The notes below the pieces were generated by a model that worked only from the letters and a program-made list of their open reading frames with translations, had not been told where the DNA came from and did not search any database. From Clostridiales bacterium UBA4821 (GTDB lineage: Bacteria; Bacillota; Clostridia; Acetivibrionales; UBA4821), in contig DHFP01000267.1 of NCBI GenBank assembly GCA_002402315.1, positions 1 through 7,618 on the forward strand: DNA of 7,618 nucleotides, given 5' to 3'. The translations under genes were made by a program, and so were the position numbers. Numbering within the stretch: the stretch's first letter is position 1; the number at the start of each line of letters is the position of its first letter. This document shows positions 6,431 to 7,618 of the stretch, piece by piece.

Positions 6431-6440
6431 TATATTAGAA

Positions 6441-6457
6441 GGTCAGAAAAAGTCAAA
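6441..6457 (+). promoter_or_regulatory. Candidate CtsR operator (heptad direct repeat)
   Basis: The sequence GGTCAGA AAA AGTCAAA fits the known CtsR operator, two (A/G)GTCAAA heptads separated by a NAN triplet. The first heptad has 6 of 7 matches and the second 7 of 7. It begins about 4 nt after the predicted P1 start site, where a bound repressor would block initiation or escape. CtsR is the Bacillota repressor of clp and other heat-shock genes, so its presence before a J-protein gene makes sense. Confidence 0.6.
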
Positions 6458-6495
6458 TTCTGCAAAAATTTTATCAAAAGCTAGACAATACTATG

Positions 6496-6524
6496 TTTAC
6501 ACTTAGGGGTAATTAAAGTAAAAT
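6496..6524 (+). promoter_or_regulatory. Candidate sigma-A promoter P2 of the J-protein gene
   Basis: TTTACA (6496-6501) and TAAAAT (6519-6524) are 17 bp apart, each with 5 of 6 consensus bases. A start near 6531 would give a leader of about 55 nt. P2 lies downstream of the CtsR-like box, so it could supply basal expression. A 9-bp inverted repeat (TTACACTTA at 6497-6505, TAAGTGTAA at 6530-6538) brackets its core. Confidence 0.5.
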
Positions 6525-6585
6525 AATAGTAAGTGTAATTTTGCCTAATTTTGCAGTTCGACCGTAATAGACTAGGGAGGATAAT

Positions 6586-7572
6586 ATGAAGTATAAGAAT
6601 TATTATGAGACATTAGGGGTTGACAAAAGTGCGTCTCCGGATGAGATTAAGAAAGCTTTCAGAAAGCTTGCAAAGCAATATCATCCGGATGCCAATCCCG
6701 GAGATAAAAAAGCAGAGGAAAAGTTTAAGGATATTAATGAAGCCTATGAAGTTTTAAGTGATGAAGAAAAAAGAAAGAAGTATGATACTCTTGGCAGCAA
6801 TATAAACTTTAATAATGGATTTGATTTTGATCCTTCCCAGTATGGATTTGGTGGAAGCAAGTATGAGTATAGAGGAGATACAAGTCCCTTTAGTGATTTT
6901 TTTAATATGTTCTTTGGGAAGAATGCAATAAATCTGGACGAGCTATTCAGCGGGCTTGGATTTGGAAGTTCAGGAGGATCCGGCTATAGGGTTTATACTG
7001 AAAGGCAATATGATACTAGAAACTCGGTTTTTCAGGATGGCGCTGATATTGAGACTGAGATGACGGTTACTTTAGAAGAAGCGTTCTTTGGGGGAGAAAA
7101 GAAAATCTCCATCCGTGAGTATGATGGTCAGACAAAATCCTACATGGTGAAGATACCACCGGGAATCAGGGATGGAGAAAAAATAAGATTGTCAGGGCTG
7201 GGGCACCCGGGTATAAATGGACAAAGAGGAGACCTGTTTATAAAGGTCAGGGTAAAGGAACACTCAAAATTTAAGCTGGAAGGTTCGGATATGGTTATTG
7301 ATCTTCCACTTACACCATGGGAGGCGGCATTAGGATGTCAGGTTAAGGTTCAAGCCATAGATGGAATTTTATCCATTAAAGTTCCTCCTGGAATTCAATC
7401 CGGACAGAGATTAAGGTTAGCGGGTAAAGGCTACCGGAGTGGAGGAGGAGGACGCGGAGACCTTTTTGCAGAAACTAAGATATTGATTCCTCAGAATTTA
7501 TCAAATGAGGAAAGAAGGTTATTTGAGCAGTTCCAGACAGTATCAAAATTTAATCCGAGAGAACAGAAGTAA
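6586..7572 (+). CDS. Class B DnaJ/CbpA-like J-domain co-chaperone
   Basis: This 328-residue cytoplasmic protein would stimulate the ATPase of an Hsp70 (DnaK) and deliver client proteins to it. Residues 1-70 form a J-domain, with helix II KKAFRKLAKQY, the invariant HPD at 33-35 and the KFKDINEAYEVLSD helix III. Residues about 71-135 are a Gly/Phe-rich linker (GFDFDPSQYGFGG, SPFSDFFNMFFG). Two beta-sandwich client-binding domains follow. The first begins with DGADIETEMTVTLEEAFFGG (151-170), and the second begins near 226 and contains KVPPGIQSGQRLRLAGKG. The four CxxCxGxG zinc-finger repeats of canonical DnaJ are absent (the only cysteine is residue 251). It is therefore a class B, CbpA-like J-protein, and the principal dnaJ is probably elsewhere. 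The start is set by AGGGAGG (6574-6580) five nt upstream. Two promoters and a CtsR-like box precede it. The 46 bases after the stop show neither a gene nor a terminator. Confidence 0.94.
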   Translation: MKYKNYYETLGVDKSASPDEIKKAFRKLAKQYHPDANPGDKKAEEKFKDINEAYEVLSDEEKRKKYDTLGSNINFNNGFDFDPSQYGFGGSKYEYRGDTSPFSDFFNMFFGKNAINLDELFSGLGFGSSGGSGYRVYTERQYDTRNSVFQDGADIETEMTVTLEEAFFGGEKKISIREYDGQTKSYMVKIPPGIRDGEKIRLSGLGHPGINGQRGDLFIKVRVKEHSKFKLEGSDMVIDLPLTPWEAALGCQVKVQAIDGILSIKVPPGIQSGQRLRLAGKGYRSGGGGRGDLFAETKILIPQNLSNEERRLFEQFQTVSKFNPREQK

Positions 7573-7618
7573 TAGATAAATAGATATGGGTGCATTTAAT
7601 TTAAGTGAAGAATAATTT

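Larger units (their letters stand above)
5952..6585. other. Gene-poor divergent intergenic region with gene remnants and regulatory sites
   Basis: These 634 bp separate the gerA-like gene (leftward) from the J-protein gene (rightward) and contain no intact gene that I can support. In order they hold the gerA-like RBS, a 17-bp perfect hairpin (6033-6069), a frameshifted fumarase beta 3' remnant (about 6094-6168), a 10-bp inverted repeat (6160-6184), a 19-codon zinc-ribbon stump on the minus strand (6176-6235) with a promoter candidate behind it (6295-6323), a promoter with a CtsR-like box (6402-6457) and a second promoter (6496-6524). I see nothing interpretable in 6324-6400. Confidence 0.7.

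Noticed and set aside
6536..6554. Two TAATTTTGC units spaced by one base in the J-protein leader
   Set aside because: Two short AT-rich copies are weak evidence for an operator or a repeat element.
6240..6585. CIRCE (HrcA) operator upstream of the J-protein gene
   Set aside because: No TTAGCACTC / GAGTGCTAA arms are present in the region.

Overview
The window looks like a chromosomal piece of a low-GC, endospore-forming anaerobe of the class Clostridia (Bacillota). The evidence is a two-subunit, oxygen-sensitive class I fumarase, a tricistronic GerA-type spore germinant receptor in the order A-C-B that is common in clostridia, strong AGGAGG-type ribosome binding sites, AT-rich intergenic DNA and a CtsR-like operator. 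The species cannot be named from the sequence alone.

Layout: (1) 97-1487, plus strand: alpha and beta subunits of a class I fumarate hydratase, overlapping by one base. (2) 1508-1540: a hairpin with a T-tract on the minus strand, placed to end the germination operon. (3) 1560-5951, minus strand: a germinant receptor operon, transcribed gerA-like, gerC-like, a 54-codon two-TM gene, then gerB-like. Spacing is very tight (ATGA overlap, 1-nt gap, 18-nt gap). The small gene is easily missed and resembles the D subunits known from some Bacillus germinant receptor operons. (4) 5952-6585: 634 bp without an intact gene but with much structure. It holds a 17-bp perfect AT-rich hairpin, a frameshifted remnant of the 3' end of a fumarase beta gene, a 19-codon stump of an FmdB-like zinc-ribbon gene on the opposite strand with its own RBS and promoter, a 10-bp perfect inverted repeat where the two remnants meet, and two promoter candidates for the next gene. 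The first of these has a CtsR-type heptad repeat just downstream of its predicted start site. (5) 6586-7572, plus strand: a class B (zinc-finger-less) DnaJ/CbpA-like co-chaperone.

How it fits together: the receptor A, B and C subunits, plus probably the small D-like protein, would form an inner-membrane complex in the spore that senses germinants. The fumarase is central anaerobic metabolism and the J-protein is a stress co-chaperone, so the three blocks are not functionally linked. The most informative point is structural: the germination operon is bracketed by an intact fumarase beta 3' end on its left and a diverged, broken copy in the same orientation on its right. This suggests that the operon was inserted into, or rearranged at, an ancestral fumarase / zinc-ribbon / J-protein neighbourhood.
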